Counted from the first letter of the stretch, positions 1-8,966 are shown. The stretch is 64,000 nucleotides of DNA from Chryseobacterium suipulveris (GCF_022811685.1 NZ_CP094532.1:583501-647500), one strand, 5' to 3'. Numbers and translations: made by a program. The notes: a model not told the origin generated them from the letters alone.

Positions 1-978
1 CTGAGAAGAGACGGAGAAATTCATGAATTTCTACAATCTAAAAACATTGAATTTAAAACTTTTAAAGATCAAGTCATTTTCGCACCACAGGAAGTTTTAA
101 AGATAGATGGGCAGCCGTTTCAGGTGTACAGTCCGTATGCTAAACAATGGGAATCGCAATTACCTGAAAATTTAGAAGAGTATAAATCAGAAGATTTATT
201 AGATCATTTTTTTCAATTTACGCCCAATCATTTGACGCTGAAAGATATTGGTTTTGAAAATTCAGGAGAAATTTTTCAAAAGCCCAGTTTAAGTGAGGAT
301 GTCCTGAAACAATATGGTGAAAAAAGAAATTTCCCCGCAGCAGATGCAACTTCAAAAGTGTCCGTCCATTTGAGGTTTGGAACAGTAGGAATTCGAAAAT
401 TGGTAAATTATGCCAAGAAAAATAGTAATAAATTCCTTCGGGAATTGATCTGGAGAGAATTTTTTATGATGTTGCTGTACCATTTTCCACATACCGTCAC
501 CAAATCTTTCAAGCCAAAATACGATGACGTGAAATGGGAATTCGACGAAGATAAGTTTAAAAAATGGTGCGAAGGAAAAACAGGTTTTCCATTGGTGGAT
601 GCAGGGATGAGAGAGCTTAATGAAACTGGTTTCATGCACAACCGAGTTCGCATGCTCGTAGCAAGTTTTTTAATCAAAGATTTGCATATTGATTGGAAGA
701 TCGGGGAGGCATACTTTGCCAATAAATTGTTAGATTATGATCAGGCGCAAAATATTGGAAACTGGCAATGGGTAGCAGGTTCAGGTGCAGATGGTTCACC
801 CTATTTTAGAGTTTTTAATCCATATCTGCAACAGGAGAAATTTGACAAAAATTTCACCTACATAAAAAAATGGATTCCCGAATATGGAACAGCAGAATAT
901 CCAAAGGAAATGGTTAACCACGATGAGGAAAGAAAAAAAGCCATCGAGTATTATAAAGATGCCTTAAACAGTGATTAA
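1..978 (+). CDS. phrB: Deoxyribodipyrimidine photolyase, C-terminal part (5' end outside window)
   Basis: The frame is open from base 1, so the N-terminal antenna (photolyase) domain begins before the window; the first internal ATG is not the true start. What remains is the alpha-helical FAD-binding domain of a class I photolyase/cryptochrome: LIWREFF, then a segment with WCEGKTGFPLVDAGMREL, HNRVRM, and the diagnostic DYDQAQNIGNWQW followed by GSGADGSPYFRVFNP. These residues bind FAD and the DNA lesion; the enzyme uses blue light to split pyrimidine dimers in cytosolic DNA. A cryptochrome-like or (6-4) variant cannot be excluded from this half alone. A dnaK tail fragment, not a normal neighbour gene, follows 46 bases downstream. 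Confidence 0.93.
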   Translation: MRRDGEIHEFLQSKNIEFKTFKDQVIFAPQEVLKIDGQPFQVYSPYAKQWESQLPENLEEYKSEDLLDHFFQFTPNHLTLKDIGFENSGEIFQKPSLSEDVLKQYGEKRNFPAADATSKVSVHLRFGTVGIRKLVNYAKKNSNKFLRELIWREFFMMLLYHFPHTVTKSFKPKYDDVKWEFDEDKFKKWCEGKTGFPLVDAGMRELNETGFMHNRVRMLVASFLIKDLHIDWKIGEAYFANKLLDYDQAQNIGNWQWVAGSGADGSPYFRVFNPYLQQEKFDKNFTYIKKWIPEYGTAEYPKEMVNHDEERKKAIEYYKDALNSD

Positions 979-1023
979 ATTTATGGTGATTTCATTTTCT
1001 TTTTAATATTTAAATAAGCATAA

Positions 1024-1107
1024 AACGCTAGTGAGTGTCAATCTCAAGGTCAAGCAAACAGTGCAGACGATGTACAAGATGCAGACTTCGAAGATATAAT
1101 TCAATAA
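1024..1107 (+). pseudogene. dnaK 3'-end remnant
   Basis: A short frame closed upstream by a stop at 1021-1023 encodes about 27 residues ending ADDVQDADFEDIIQ and a stop. ADDVQDADFE is the conserved C-terminal tail of flavobacterial DnaK. No start codon or other DnaK sequence precedes it, and the photolyase gene ends only 46 bases upstream. It is therefore a stranded 3' end of a dnaK gene, still followed by its own terminator. A second, different DnaK C-terminus lies 1.1 kb downstream, fused to a TolC-like N-terminus. Confidence 0.75.
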
Positions 1108-1137
1108 TGAATTAAGATCGATTAATAATGATCATAA

Positions 1138-1175
1138 AAACGCTGTAAGCTATTAGTTTACAGCGTCTTTTTTTG
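1138..1175 (+). terminator. Rho-independent terminator after the dnaK tail
   Basis: Stem ACGCTGTAA (1140-1148) pairs with TTTACAGCGT (1157-1166) and is followed by eight T. It is placed as expected for the 3' end of a dnaK transcript. Confidence 0.8.
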
Positions 1176-1351
1176 TTTTGAAGCTTACCGACTCCCTTTA
1201 ATAGTCGTTTTCAATTGTTTTACCTTTAAAAAACTTCCTAATATTCCATAATCATTCTTCACGCAAATCTTGTTGGTCGATGAAATCTTTCAGTTGGTCG
1301 ATAAACTTGTTTGGTGTTTCTATTTCATTTTAAGTCAACGGGTTATAGTTC

Positions 1352-1359
1352 TACCTTTG
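1352..1359 (+). promoter_or_regulatory. Candidate promoter -7 box (TACCTTTG)
   Basis: Matches the Bacteroidota -7 consensus TAnnTTTG, 25 bases before the ATG of the chimeric gene. No clear -33 TTTG is seen at the ideal spacing. Confidence 0.45.
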
Positions 1360-1384
1360 TTTCATCAAAATAAAGATAGAAATC

Positions 1385-2245
1385 ATGAAAAAAAATATAT
1401 TAATCCTATTATTTGCGGTGAACGCGGCTGTTTTTAGGCAGAGTTCCAAGTGGTCGCTTCAGGATTGTATTGATTACGCAATTCAGAACAACATCACCAT
1501 CAAAAAAGCTGAAATCAACAAAAAGACTTCGGAACTGAATCTTCAGCAGTCGAAATACAACAAGCTCCCTTCTGTAACCGGAAACACGAGTTTGAGTCTG
1601 CTGAATGGTTCCAGTGTGGATCCGGTGACCAGTACTTTTAATTCTCAACTTACCACTTCCAACAGTTTCAATGTGAGCTCAAGTCTTACTTTGTATCAAG
1701 GAAACCAGCTGAATCTGAACATTGAGAAAAATAAAATCCTTGTCGATCAGAGCGATTTATACTTGAAAGAAGCTTCCAACAATATTACATTGAGCATAAT
1801 CGAGGCCTACATGCAGGCTTTGTATAATTATGAGGCCATCGAGGTGGCGAGAATTACTTCAAAATCTACGCAGGAAGAGTTGAAGCAGGCGCAAGTTAAA
1901 TATAAAAACGGGGCCATTTCGGTTGAACTCTTCAACAAAGCCGACGGTTTGATTTTCCAAACTGAAAAGCAATTGAAAGAATTTGGCGACAAACTTTCAG
2001 CTGACAAAAAAGCAGGTATCGAAACGGCACTTGCAGAATTGAAAACCGCTTATGAAGCTAAAGACGTAGAAAGCATCAAAACCAAGACTGAGGCATTAGA
2101 CGCAGCTTGGATGGCAGCTTCTGAAGAACTGTACGCCGCAGGTCAGCAAGCTCAGGGAAATCCTGATATGGGCGGAAACCCAAATCCGGGAGCAGGCACC
2201 GGAGCAGATGATGTTCAGGATGCGGATTTTGAGGAGGTTAAGTAA
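1385..2245 (+). CDS. Chimeric ORF: TolC-like N-terminus joined to DnaK C-terminus
   Basis: Residues 1 to about 179 are the start of a TolC-family outer membrane efflux protein: hydrophobic signal-like N-terminus, WSLQDCIDYAIQNN, and the alternating coiled-coil/beta pattern up to KYKNGAIS. From about residue 180 (base 1922) the sequence becomes a DnaK C-terminus: NKADGLIFQTEKQLKEFGDK, AWMAASEELYAAGQQAQ, a Gly/Pro/Asn-rich linker and the tail ADDVQDADFEEVK. Both parts are in one frame with no stop. TolC proteins normally exceed 400 residues and DnaK about 630, so neither function can be complete. The usual Ala at the signal cleavage site is Arg (FRQSS). The product is probably non-functional; an in vivo recombination or an assembly artefact are both possible. 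Confidence 0.8.
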   Translation: MKKNILILLFAVNAAVFRQSSKWSLQDCIDYAIQNNITIKKAEINKKTSELNLQQSKYNKLPSVTGNTSLSLLNGSSVDPVTSTFNSQLTTSNSFNVSSSLTLYQGNQLNLNIEKNKILVDQSDLYLKEASNNITLSIIEAYMQALYNYEAIEVARITSKSTQEELKQAQVKYKNGAISVELFNKADGLIFQTEKQLKEFGDKLSADKKAGIETALAELKTAYEAKDVESIKTKTEALDAAWMAASEELYAAGQQAQGNPDMGGNPNPGAGTGADDVQDADFEEVK

Positions 2246-2261
2246 TTAACTTTATAATAAT

Positions 2262-2301
2262 AAAAACCGCCACAAACAAAGTTTGTGGCGGTTTTGTTTT
2301 T
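2262..2301. terminator. Bidirectional terminator between the chimera and ettA
   Basis: Perfect stem AAAACCGCCACAAAC (2263-2277) and GTTTGTGGCGGTTTT (2281-2295) with a 3-nt loop and A/T tracts on both sides. It can serve the chimera on the plus strand and ettA, which ends at 2317, on the minus strand. Confidence 0.88.
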
Positions 2302-2316
2302 ACAATATTTAAATGA

Positions 2317-4008
2317 TTATTTCATCAGCTTTCTGTATTTGATTCTTTTCGGAACCAAATCACCACCCAAACGTTTTTTCTTGTTTTCTTCATAATCACT
2401 GAAGCTGCCTTCAAAATAATAGACATTGGAATCGCCTTCAAATGCTAAAATATGTGTACATACACGGTCAAGGAACCAACGGTCGTGACTGATAATCACG
2501 GCGCAACCGGCGAAATTATCCAAACCTTCTTCCAATGCACGTAAAGTATTTACATCAAGGTCGTTGGTAGGTTCGTCGAGTAATAGGACGTTGCCTTCTT
2601 CCTTTAAAGTCATTGCCAAATGTAGTCGGTTTCGTTCACCGCCGGAAAGTTGAGCAACTTTTTTATTTTGTTCGCTTCCACTGAAATTGAAGCGACTGAG
2701 ATAAGCGCGAGAATTTACCTGCTTTCCGCCCATCATCACCAATTCCTGTCCGTCGCTGAAGTTTTCCCAAATCGTTTTTTCTGGATCGATGTTGCTGTGC
2801 GTTTGGTCCACATAAGCGATTTTCACGGTGTCGCCGACTTCAAAACTGCCACCATCCGGTTCCACTTCATCCATTATCATTTTGAAAATCGTGGATTTTC
2901 CGGCTCCGTTTGGTCCGATAATTCCGACAATTCCCGCCTGTGGAAGTTTAAAGTTCAGATCATCATAGAGCAATTTATCGCCGTATGCTTTTGCCACATT
3001 TTTGGCTTCAATCACATTGGTTCCCAATCTCGGGCCGTTTGGAATATAAATTTCAAGTTTTTCGTCCAGCTGTTTCTGGTCCTGATTCAATAATTTATCA
3101 TAACTCGCCAAACGCGCTTTTTGCTTGCTCTGTCTTCCTTTCGGTGCCATCCGAACCCATTCCAGTTCGCGTTCCAAAGCTTTCTGGCGCTTGCCTGCAC
3201 TTTTCTGTTCCTGTGCCAAACGTTTTGATTTCTGATCCAGCCACGACGAATAATTTCCCTTCCACGGAATGCCTTCGCCACGGTCGAGTTCCAGTATCCA
3301 TCCTGCCACATTATCAAGGAAATAGCGGTCGTGCGTTACCGCAATGACGGTTCCTTTGTATTCCGCCAAATGATGTTCCAGCCAGTGAACGCTTTCAGCA
3401 TCAAGGTGGTTGGTAGGTTCATCGAGAAGGAGGATATCCGGTTCGCTCAGCAACAGTCGGCAAAGTGCGACACGGCGTCTTTCACCGCCTGATAAAACAG
3501 AGATGGGCGTGTCCGGATCAGGCGTATTCAGTGCATTCATTGCAATTTCAAGCCTTGTGTCCAGTTCCCACGCATTGGAAGCGTCGATCTGATCCTGAAG
3601 TTTGGCTTGTTTTGCCATCAGTTCATCCATTTTATCAGGATTTTCATACACTTCCGGCAAGCCAAACATATCGTTGATTTTGTTGTATTCATCCAGTACA
3701 TCCACCACTTCCTGAACGCCTTCTTTCACCACTTCCAGAACGGTTTTCGATTCATCCAGTTTTGGTTCCTGTTCCAGTAAACCGACGGAATAACCGGGCT
3801 GAAATTCGAGTTCTCCCTGATAGTTTTTATCGGTTCCGGCAATAATTCTCAGCAAAGTAGATTTTCCGCTTCCGTTCAATCCCAGAATCCCGATTTTAGC
3901 ACCATAGAAAAAACTCAAACTGATGTTTTTCAACACCGGAGTCTGCGCATTAGGATAGGTTTTGTTCATTTTCCACATCGAGAAAATGATGTTCTTATCG
4001 TCTGACAT
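2317..4008 (-). CDS. ettA: Energy-dependent translational throttle protein EttA (ABC-F)
   Basis: A 563-residue soluble ABC-F ATPase without membrane segments. Two nucleotide-binding domains are visible: Walker A GLNGSGKST with signature LSGGERRRVALCRLLL in the first, and GPNGAGKST with LSGGERNRLHLAM in the second. They are joined by the basic P-site tRNA interaction linker of the family (KSKRLAQEQKSAGKRQKALE region, about residues 255-320). EttA binds the ribosomal E site and gates entry into elongation according to ATP/ADP level. Length and motif order match the family (about 555 residues). It is monocistronic, convergent with the chimera upstream of it on the map. Confidence 0.95.
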   Translation of the reverse strand: MSDDKNIIFSMWKMNKTYPNAQTPVLKNISLSFFYGAKIGILGLNGSGKSTLLRIIAGTDKNYQGELEFQPGYSVGLLEQEPKLDESKTVLEVVKEGVQEVVDVLDEYNKINDMFGLPEVYENPDKMDELMAKQAKLQDQIDASNAWELDTRLEIAMNALNTPDPDTPISVLSGGERRRVALCRLLLSEPDILLLDEPTNHLDAESVHWLEHHLAEYKGTVIAVTHDRYFLDNVAGWILELDRGEGIPWKGNYSSWLDQKSKRLAQEQKSAGKRQKALERELEWVRMAPKGRQSKQKARLASYDKLLNQDQKQLDEKLEIYIPNGPRLGTNVIEAKNVAKAYGDKLLYDDLNFKLPQAGIVGIIGPNGAGKSTIFKMIMDEVEPDGGSFEVGDTVKIAYVDQTHSNIDPEKTIWENFSDGQELVMMGGKQVNSRAYLSRFNFSGSEQNKKVAQLSGGERNRLHLAMTLKEEGNVLLLDEPTNDLDVNTLRALEEGLDNFAGCAVIISHDRWFLDRVCTHILAFEGDSNVYYFEGSFSDYEENKKKRLGGDLVPKRIKYRKLMK

Positions 4009-4140
4009 TTTTTTAAAATTTTAAGGGCTAAAGATACTGAATTTTATAACTTTTTATCATTTGAAGTATCGTCTGAATCTGTATGCGAACGATACGGGTT
4101 TTCTTTCTATTTTTTTGTAATTTAGAAACAAATAAATTTT

Positions 4141-5136
4141 ATGTGGTTCGAAAAATTAATGGGTTTTGAAGAGGTTTCTCACGAAAACGTTCAGAAGAAT
4201 ATTGAAATTGTTGGCGATAGTATGGTTTCAGGGATTAACGCTAAGTCCTATAAGTGGGGGAAGTTTGAGGTTCCAACATTAGAAGAATTAAGAGAAAGAA
4301 TTGTTCTTGAAGAATTCAGCTCCAAAATATCTGTTTCTGAAACAGTGGGAAATGTTCAGCGATTTCATTGTGATTCCGAAAATGCAAATGCTGTTTTTCA
4401 GGCGGCCTCACAATTTAATATGCTCGAAATGGTTTCTCCACGTGTCACTCCGGAAGCGGGTGTCGGAATCTATGAAAACGACAGAACTCAAGGTCCGGCG
4501 TGCGCTCTTGCCTGCGGTGCCGGAACCATTTACAGAAATTATTTTGCTGTGGTAAATGGACAAATTGGTCAAACTGAAAACAACCAGATAGACGGGCTCG
4601 AACACATTGGGAAAGCACTTGGTAATGATGAATTTAAGCTTTGGGAAATGCAAAACGGATACTGTTTTCCAAATGAAAACGGACTTCACCATATCAATAC
4701 GCAGATTGCTGAAATGACCGATAAAGACCGGGAACACTTGAAAGGCAAACTGAAAGTCGGTATTCAGTGGAATTCTGAAGTTACCATTGCAAATCCGGAG
4801 CAGATCGTTACACAAGTTTATAGTTCGGCGCTTCCAATCGGTTATTCGGCGCATTTTCCACCGTCACTTTGGGAGCCATTGGCAAAAATTATTCTTGAGG
4901 CAACTTACGAAGCCACTTTTTGTACTGCACTGATTAATTTCGAAAATACCGGCTGTAACAAGCTCTTTCTCACTTTGGTGGGAGGAGGTGTTTTCGCCAA
5001 TCCTGAATCCTGGATTTTGGATGCCATTAAAAGATCTGTCCAGAAGTTTCAGAATACGCCGCTTGATGTGAAAATTGTAAGCTACGGACATTCAAATTAT
5101 TCCGTCCGGAATATGATTGCTGAGTTAAAAGAATAA
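4141..5136 (+). CDS. Uncharacterised 331-residue protein
   Basis: I do not recognise this protein with confidence. It has no signal peptide or membrane segment, so it is probably cytosolic. The middle contains GPACALACGAGTIYRNYF and many Gln/Asn residues; the C-terminal third contains LFLTLVGGGVFANPESWI followed by AIKRSV. The GGGVFxNPxxWI pattern is reminiscent of the loop and helix of macrodomain-like ADP-ribose-binding proteins, but this is only a resemblance. It is divergent from ettA and 62 bases before the nucleoid-associated protein gene, which has its own promoter. Confidence 0.75.
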   Translation: MWFEKLMGFEEVSHENVQKNIEIVGDSMVSGINAKSYKWGKFEVPTLEELRERIVLEEFSSKISVSETVGNVQRFHCDSENANAVFQAASQFNMLEMVSPRVTPEAGVGIYENDRTQGPACALACGAGTIYRNYFAVVNGQIGQTENNQIDGLEHIGKALGNDEFKLWEMQNGYCFPNENGLHHINTQIAEMTDKDREHLKGKLKVGIQWNSEVTIANPEQIVTQVYSSALPIGYSAHFPPSLWEPLAKIILEATYEATFCTALINFENTGCNKLFLTLVGGGVFANPESWILDAIKRSVQKFQNTPLDVKIVSYGHSNYSVRNMIAELKE

Positions 5137-5147
5137 CGGCCTAAAAC

Positions 5148-5178
5148 TTTGCACCCTCTTTCTTTAAATCTATATTTG
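5148..5178 (+). promoter_or_regulatory. Promoter for the nucleoid-associated protein gene
   Basis: TTTG at 5148-5151, 19 bases, then TATATTTG at 5171-5178: a full Bacteroidota -33/-7 match 20 bases before the start codon. Confidence 0.65.
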
Positions 5179-5197
5179 CACTTCTAAAAATTAAAGA

Positions 5198-6217
5198 ATG
5201 TTTTCAAATATCATTGTTCATAAAGTTGGTAATAAAATCAATCAGGAGTCGCTGGTTTTGTCGCAAGAAGAATTGCAGCTGGATGAAGATATGAACGAAC
5301 TGCTGACCGATTTTTTTCTGAAAGGATTTAAATCAGAAGAACAATTCCAGTTCTACAGCGATACTTATTTGGTGAACAATCCGGTTTACAGTTCTGTTTC
5401 TGAAATTTTTGAAAACAGAAGCAAATTTATTTTTGAGAGTGAAAATATTGCAAAGCATCTGTATGATGCAACAGAAAATCCGCGTGTTCAGGATGGAGAA
5501 CTGTTTATCTGTTATTTTGCAGGTCAGGCTGAACAGGAAAATGAGGTTGCCATCGACAAAATAGGCATCTTCAAAACTGAAAATAGGAATCCATTTCTTA
5601 AAATTTATCCTAAGAATGAAACTTTTGATATTGATAAAGATTATGGGATCGGACTTTCAAAACTGGATAAAGGTGCGTTGATTTATAATACTGGCAAAGA
5701 GACCGGTTATGCAGTCTCCGTGATTGACAACAACAAAAACGGCGACATCTATTATTGGTTCGAAGATTTTCTAAAAGTAAAACAACGCGACGACGAATAT
5801 TTCCACACCCAAGAAACACTCGCAGTTTACAAAGATTTCATCACCAAACAATTGCCAACAGAATTCGAGGTTTCAAAAGCCGACCAGGCCGATTTCCTCA
5901 ACAAATCCATCAATTTTTTTAAAGAAAAAGAGCAGTTCGATTTTGAAGAATTTACCAATGAAGTTTTGGAAGATAAAAACGTCATAGAAAGCTTTGCGAA
6001 TTTTAAGACCGATTATGAGCAGGATATGCAGATTTCAATTTCGGAAGAATTTCCAATTAATTCTGCTGCGGTAAAAAAGAATCAACGTTACTTTAAAAGT
6101 GTGATTAAGCTTGATAAAAATTTCCACATCTACGTCCATGGTGACCGCAAAAGAATAGAAACCGGGCAGAACGAAAAAGGGAAATATTACCGACTTTATT
6201 TTGACGAAGAAAAATAA
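5198..6217 (+). CDS. Nucleoid-associated protein, NA37/NdpA-like
   Basis: A 339-residue cytosolic protein resembling the 37-kDa nucleoid-associated family (YejK/NdpA). Supporting features are the start MFSNIIVHKVGNK, the acidic N-terminal half with LYDATENPRVQDGELFICYF, and the C-terminal YVHGDRKRIETG. Family members bind DNA or RNA in the nucleoid; their exact role is poorly known. Length is typical. It is transcribed alone from the promoter at 5148-5178, with mdh 126 bases downstream behind another candidate promoter. Confidence 0.83.
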   Translation: MFSNIIVHKVGNKINQESLVLSQEELQLDEDMNELLTDFFLKGFKSEEQFQFYSDTYLVNNPVYSSVSEIFENRSKFIFESENIAKHLYDATENPRVQDGELFICYFAGQAEQENEVAIDKIGIFKTENRNPFLKIYPKNETFDIDKDYGIGLSKLDKGALIYNTGKETGYAVSVIDNNKNGDIYYWFEDFLKVKQRDDEYFHTQETLAVYKDFITKQLPTEFEVSKADQADFLNKSINFFKEKEQFDFEEFTNEVLEDKNVIESFANFKTDYEQDMQISISEEFPINSAAVKKNQRYFKSVIKLDKNFHIYVHGDRKRIETGQNEKGKYYRLYFDEEK

Positions 6218-6257
6218 AATTTATTTGAATGAAATTGTTTTAGCAATCAATATTTCG

Positions 6258-6265
6258 TAAATTTG
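6258..6265 (+). promoter_or_regulatory. Candidate mdh promoter -7 box (TAAATTTG)
   Basis: TAnnTTTG match 78 bases before the mdh ATG. The -33 box is weak. Confidence 0.4.
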
Positions 6266-6343
6266 GAAGTCCGATTTTTTTTCAATTCTATTTGGACGAA
6301 TGATTCTGATTCATTAAAAAAATAATTAAATATAAGTATTATC

Positions 6344-7270
6344 ATGAAAGTTACCGTAGTAGGAGCAGGAGCAGTAGGTGCAAGTTGTGCCGAGTATATT
6401 GCGATGAAAAATTTCTGTGCAGAAGTTGTATTGGTTGACATTAAAGAAGGTTTTGCCGAAGGTAAAGCAATGGATTTGATGCAAACCGCATCTTTGAACG
6501 GATTTGATACCAAAATCACCGGAACAACAGGAGACTACAGCAAAACAGCAGGTTCTGATGTTGCCGTAATCACTTCCGGAATCCCAAGAAAACCCGGAAT
6601 GACCCGTGAAGAACTGATCGGAATCAACGCGGGAATCGTGAAAGAAGTAACTGCAAACTTGGTAAAACATTCACCAAACGTGATCATCATCGTAGTTTCT
6701 AACCCAATGGATACCATTGCTTACTTAGTTCATAAAACTTCCGGACTTCCGAAAAACAGAATTATCGGTATGGGTGGAGCTTTGGACAGCGCACGTTTCA
6801 AATACAGACTGGCTGAAGCTTTGGAAGCACCGATTTCAGATGTTGACGGAATGGTAATCGCAGCACACAGCGACACCGGAATGCTTCCTCTAATGAGCAA
6901 AGCAACAAGAAACGGAGTTCCTGTAACTGAATTCCTGAACGAGGAAAAACAAAATTATGTGATCGAGGAAACGAAAGTTGGTGGTGCTACATTGACCAAA
7001 CTTTTGGGAACTTCAGCTTGGTATGCACCGGGAGCAGCAGTTTCTGTGATGGTTCAGGCAATCGCTTGCGACCAGAAAAAAATGATTCCTTGTTCGCTAA
7101 TGCTTGATGGCGAATACGGGCAAAGCGATATTTGTCTTGGCGTACCTGCAATCATCGGAAGAAACGGGGTTGAAAAAATCGTTGACGTTCCTTTGACCGA
7201 CGCCGAAAAAGAAAAATTCGCAACTGCGGCACAAGCAGTAAGAGAAGTAAACGGAGACCTGAAATTCTAA
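6344..7270 (+). CDS. mdh: Malate dehydrogenase
   Basis: A 308-residue NAD-dependent malate dehydrogenase of the LDH-like bacterial type, interconverting malate and oxaloacetate in the TCA cycle. The N-terminal Rossmann motif is GAGAVGASCAEYIA; the substrate-binding arginines are in SGIPRKPGMTREEL; VVSNPMDTIAY and GMGGALDSARF follow; the catalytic His is in AAHSDTGMLPL. Length and start (ATG directly before KVTVVGAGAVG) are standard. It is monocistronic and ends in a terminator that is itself followed by a second, degenerate copy. Confidence 0.95.
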   Translation: MKVTVVGAGAVGASCAEYIAMKNFCAEVVLVDIKEGFAEGKAMDLMQTASLNGFDTKITGTTGDYSKTAGSDVAVITSGIPRKPGMTREELIGINAGIVKEVTANLVKHSPNVIIIVVSNPMDTIAYLVHKTSGLPKNRIIGMGGALDSARFKYRLAEALEAPISDVDGMVIAAHSDTGMLPLMSKATRNGVPVTEFLNEEKQNYVIEETKVGGATLTKLLGTSAWYAPGAAVSVMVQAIACDQKKMIPCSLMLDGEYGQSDICLGVPAIIGRNGVEKIVDVPLTDAEKEKFATAAQAVREVNGDLKF

Positions 7271-7293
7271 TATTTCAGAACCTTTCGATAAAG

Positions 7294-7325
7294 AAAAAAC
7301 GCTTCGGATTTCCCGAGGCGTTTTT
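7294..7325 (+). terminator. mdh terminator
   Basis: AAAAAACGC, an inner CGG/CCG pair and GCGTTTTT form a hairpin with a T tract, 24 bases after the mdh stop. Confidence 0.75.
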
Positions 7326-7393
7326 GCTTTTCCTAATCCTTGAAGGATTGAAGAATCAGAAATTTAGAACATATTTCAGTGTTTTTTGATAGA

Positions 7394-7430
7394 TAAAAAA
7401 ATGCTTCAGATTTCCCGAGGCGTTTTTTTT
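7394..7430 (+). repeat. Degenerate second copy of the mdh terminator
   Basis: The stretch GATTTCCCGAGGCGTTTTT and about 20 bases before it repeat the terminator at 7294-7325 with a few mismatches, about 100 bases downstream. The left arm is partly lost (TGC for CGC), so the stem is weaker. It is close to the 3' end of the phosphatase gene on the other strand. Confidence 0.6.
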
Positions 7431-7471
7431 CTTCTTCCGACTTCGGACTTCGGACTTCCGTCTCCCATCTT

Positions 7472-8881
7472 CTAAAACTTATTCTCAACTTCTGCGGCTT
7501 TCAGTAGGAAAGTATGCATATCTGTATTTTTCATGAAGGGTTTCATTTTATCACTTCCCGGTCCGAACATTGCGAGTTCAGTATAATCTGCGGAGTGGTC
7601 CATGCTGATCCAGCCGACAGATGTGTATGCTTTTTGAATATCCGCAAGAAGTTTGAAAGGCAAATGTCGCGGGTTGTAAACGCCGTCTTCCATTTTTGCT
7701 TTAGAGTAATAACCCAAAAGTTCTCTTGCCTGATCATCACTGATATTGATTCCCGCATTGGCTAGTGCAATTCTGTTTTTTATTGTTGAAACGGAATCTG
7801 TAGGATTTACGCCCTGAAGAATCCACTCATTTGTCTGCGTAAATTTCTGAATTCTGTCGAAATCTGAATTTACATTTTTACCATAAATTAATCCCGGATT
7901 TGCGTTTCCGTGATCGGAAGTAATGATTACCAAAGTGTTTCCGTCTTTTTTTGCAAAATCGATGGCAACTTTCACGGCATCGTCAAACGCCAACTGGTCA
8001 TAAAGTAGTCCCGCGATATCGTTTCCGTGAGCTGCCCAATCTACTTTTCCGGCTTCAACCTGCATCACAAAACCGTTTCTGTGGTCCTTCATCTGATTGA
8101 TAGCTTTGTCGGTCATTTCAGCGAGCGTCGGAATATTGTTTTTCATAAAACTGCTGCTGTTCTGATCTGCGGAATAGGGAAGTCCGTCCACATCAAAGGT
8201 TGCGAGGAGCGGTTTGTTCTTGGAGGCCGCATTCATTTCAGTTTTATTTCTTGCCACGCTGTATCCTTTGTTCCGGAAAACCGAATACATGTCTTTCTTA
8301 TCTTTTCTTTGGGCGGCATCGAAATATTTATGGCCACCTCCCATCATCACGTCAAAACCGAGATCGGAATAGATTTCAGCAATATCTTCCTGTGAATTTC
8401 TGCTTTTGGTATAGACGCAAAATCCTGCAGGTGTTGCGTGTGTGATCGGAACGGTAGTGACACAGCCGACTTTTTTGCCTGCTTTTTTGAATTTTTGAAG
8501 GATTGGCAAATATTCCTCTCCATTGGGTCCGATGTTCAAGCTGCCATTATTCACCCTTTTTCCGCCACCCCACGAAGAGCTTGCAGCAGCAGAATCGGTG
8601 ACGATCGAGTTGAGTGAAGCCATATCCATTACACCGCGGTTTACCAAACTTTCTTCGTAAAGCGAAATCCAGTGGGAAGGTTTGCCGAGTTTTCTTCTGG
8701 AGTAAAGATCTGCCATATTGAGCGTTCCGGAACTCATCCCGTCGCTTACCATAAAGATAATGTTCTTGGCTTTTCTGCTCCCGAATTCTTCTTTGATTGT
8801 GTTGGCTTTAGCTCTGAATGGATTTAGGAGCAGTCCGCCAAATGCAAGAGCACCGCCGCGTAAAAATTCTTTTCTTTTCAT
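7472..8881 (-). CDS. Alkaline phosphatase, PhoA family
   Basis: A 469-residue exported metallophosphatase. The N-terminus KRKEFLRGGALAFGGLLL is a Lys-Arg variant of a Tat signal, followed by a cleavage region near FRAKAN. The metal site begins with MVSDGMSSGTL; the nucleophile Ser lies in VTDSAAASSSWGGGKRVNNG; ITSDHGNANPG and MDHSADYTELAMFGPG supply the remaining zinc ligands. It would hydrolyse phosphomonoesters in the periplasm. It is divergent from the pafA-like gene, 85 bases away, so the two phosphatases probably share a control region; I see no certain Pho box there. Confidence 0.9.
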   Translation of the reverse strand: MKRKEFLRGGALAFGGLLLNPFRAKANTIKEEFGSRKAKNIIFMVSDGMSSGTLNMADLYSRRKLGKPSHWISLYEESLVNRGVMDMASLNSIVTDSAAASSSWGGGKRVNNGSLNIGPNGEEYLPILQKFKKAGKKVGCVTTVPITHATPAGFCVYTKSRNSQEDIAEIYSDLGFDVMMGGGHKYFDAAQRKDKKDMYSVFRNKGYSVARNKTEMNAASKNKPLLATFDVDGLPYSADQNSSSFMKNNIPTLAEMTDKAINQMKDHRNGFVMQVEAGKVDWAAHGNDIAGLLYDQLAFDDAVKVAIDFAKKDGNTLVIITSDHGNANPGLIYGKNVNSDFDRIQKFTQTNEWILQGVNPTDSVSTIKNRIALANAGINISDDQARELLGYYSKAKMEDGVYNPRHLPFKLLADIQKAYTSVGWISMDHSADYTELAMFGPGSDKMKPFMKNTDMHTFLLKAAEVENKF

Positions 8882-8966
8882 AATTTACAATTTCGACAAA
8901 TATAATTTTAAAATAATAATACAAAGGATGAATGTGATTAAATTTGCATCAACAAAAATTTTTTCA

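Noticed and set aside
7432..7470. GACTTCGGACTTCCGTCTCCC-type motif near 7440, also inverted near 48430
   Set aside because: Matches are short, simple-sequence and common in this clade; two copies do not support calling an element here.
8718..8966. N-terminal extension of the PafA-like protein from 8718
   Set aside because: It overlaps the divergent phosphatase gene and would bury the signal peptide that starts at 8967.
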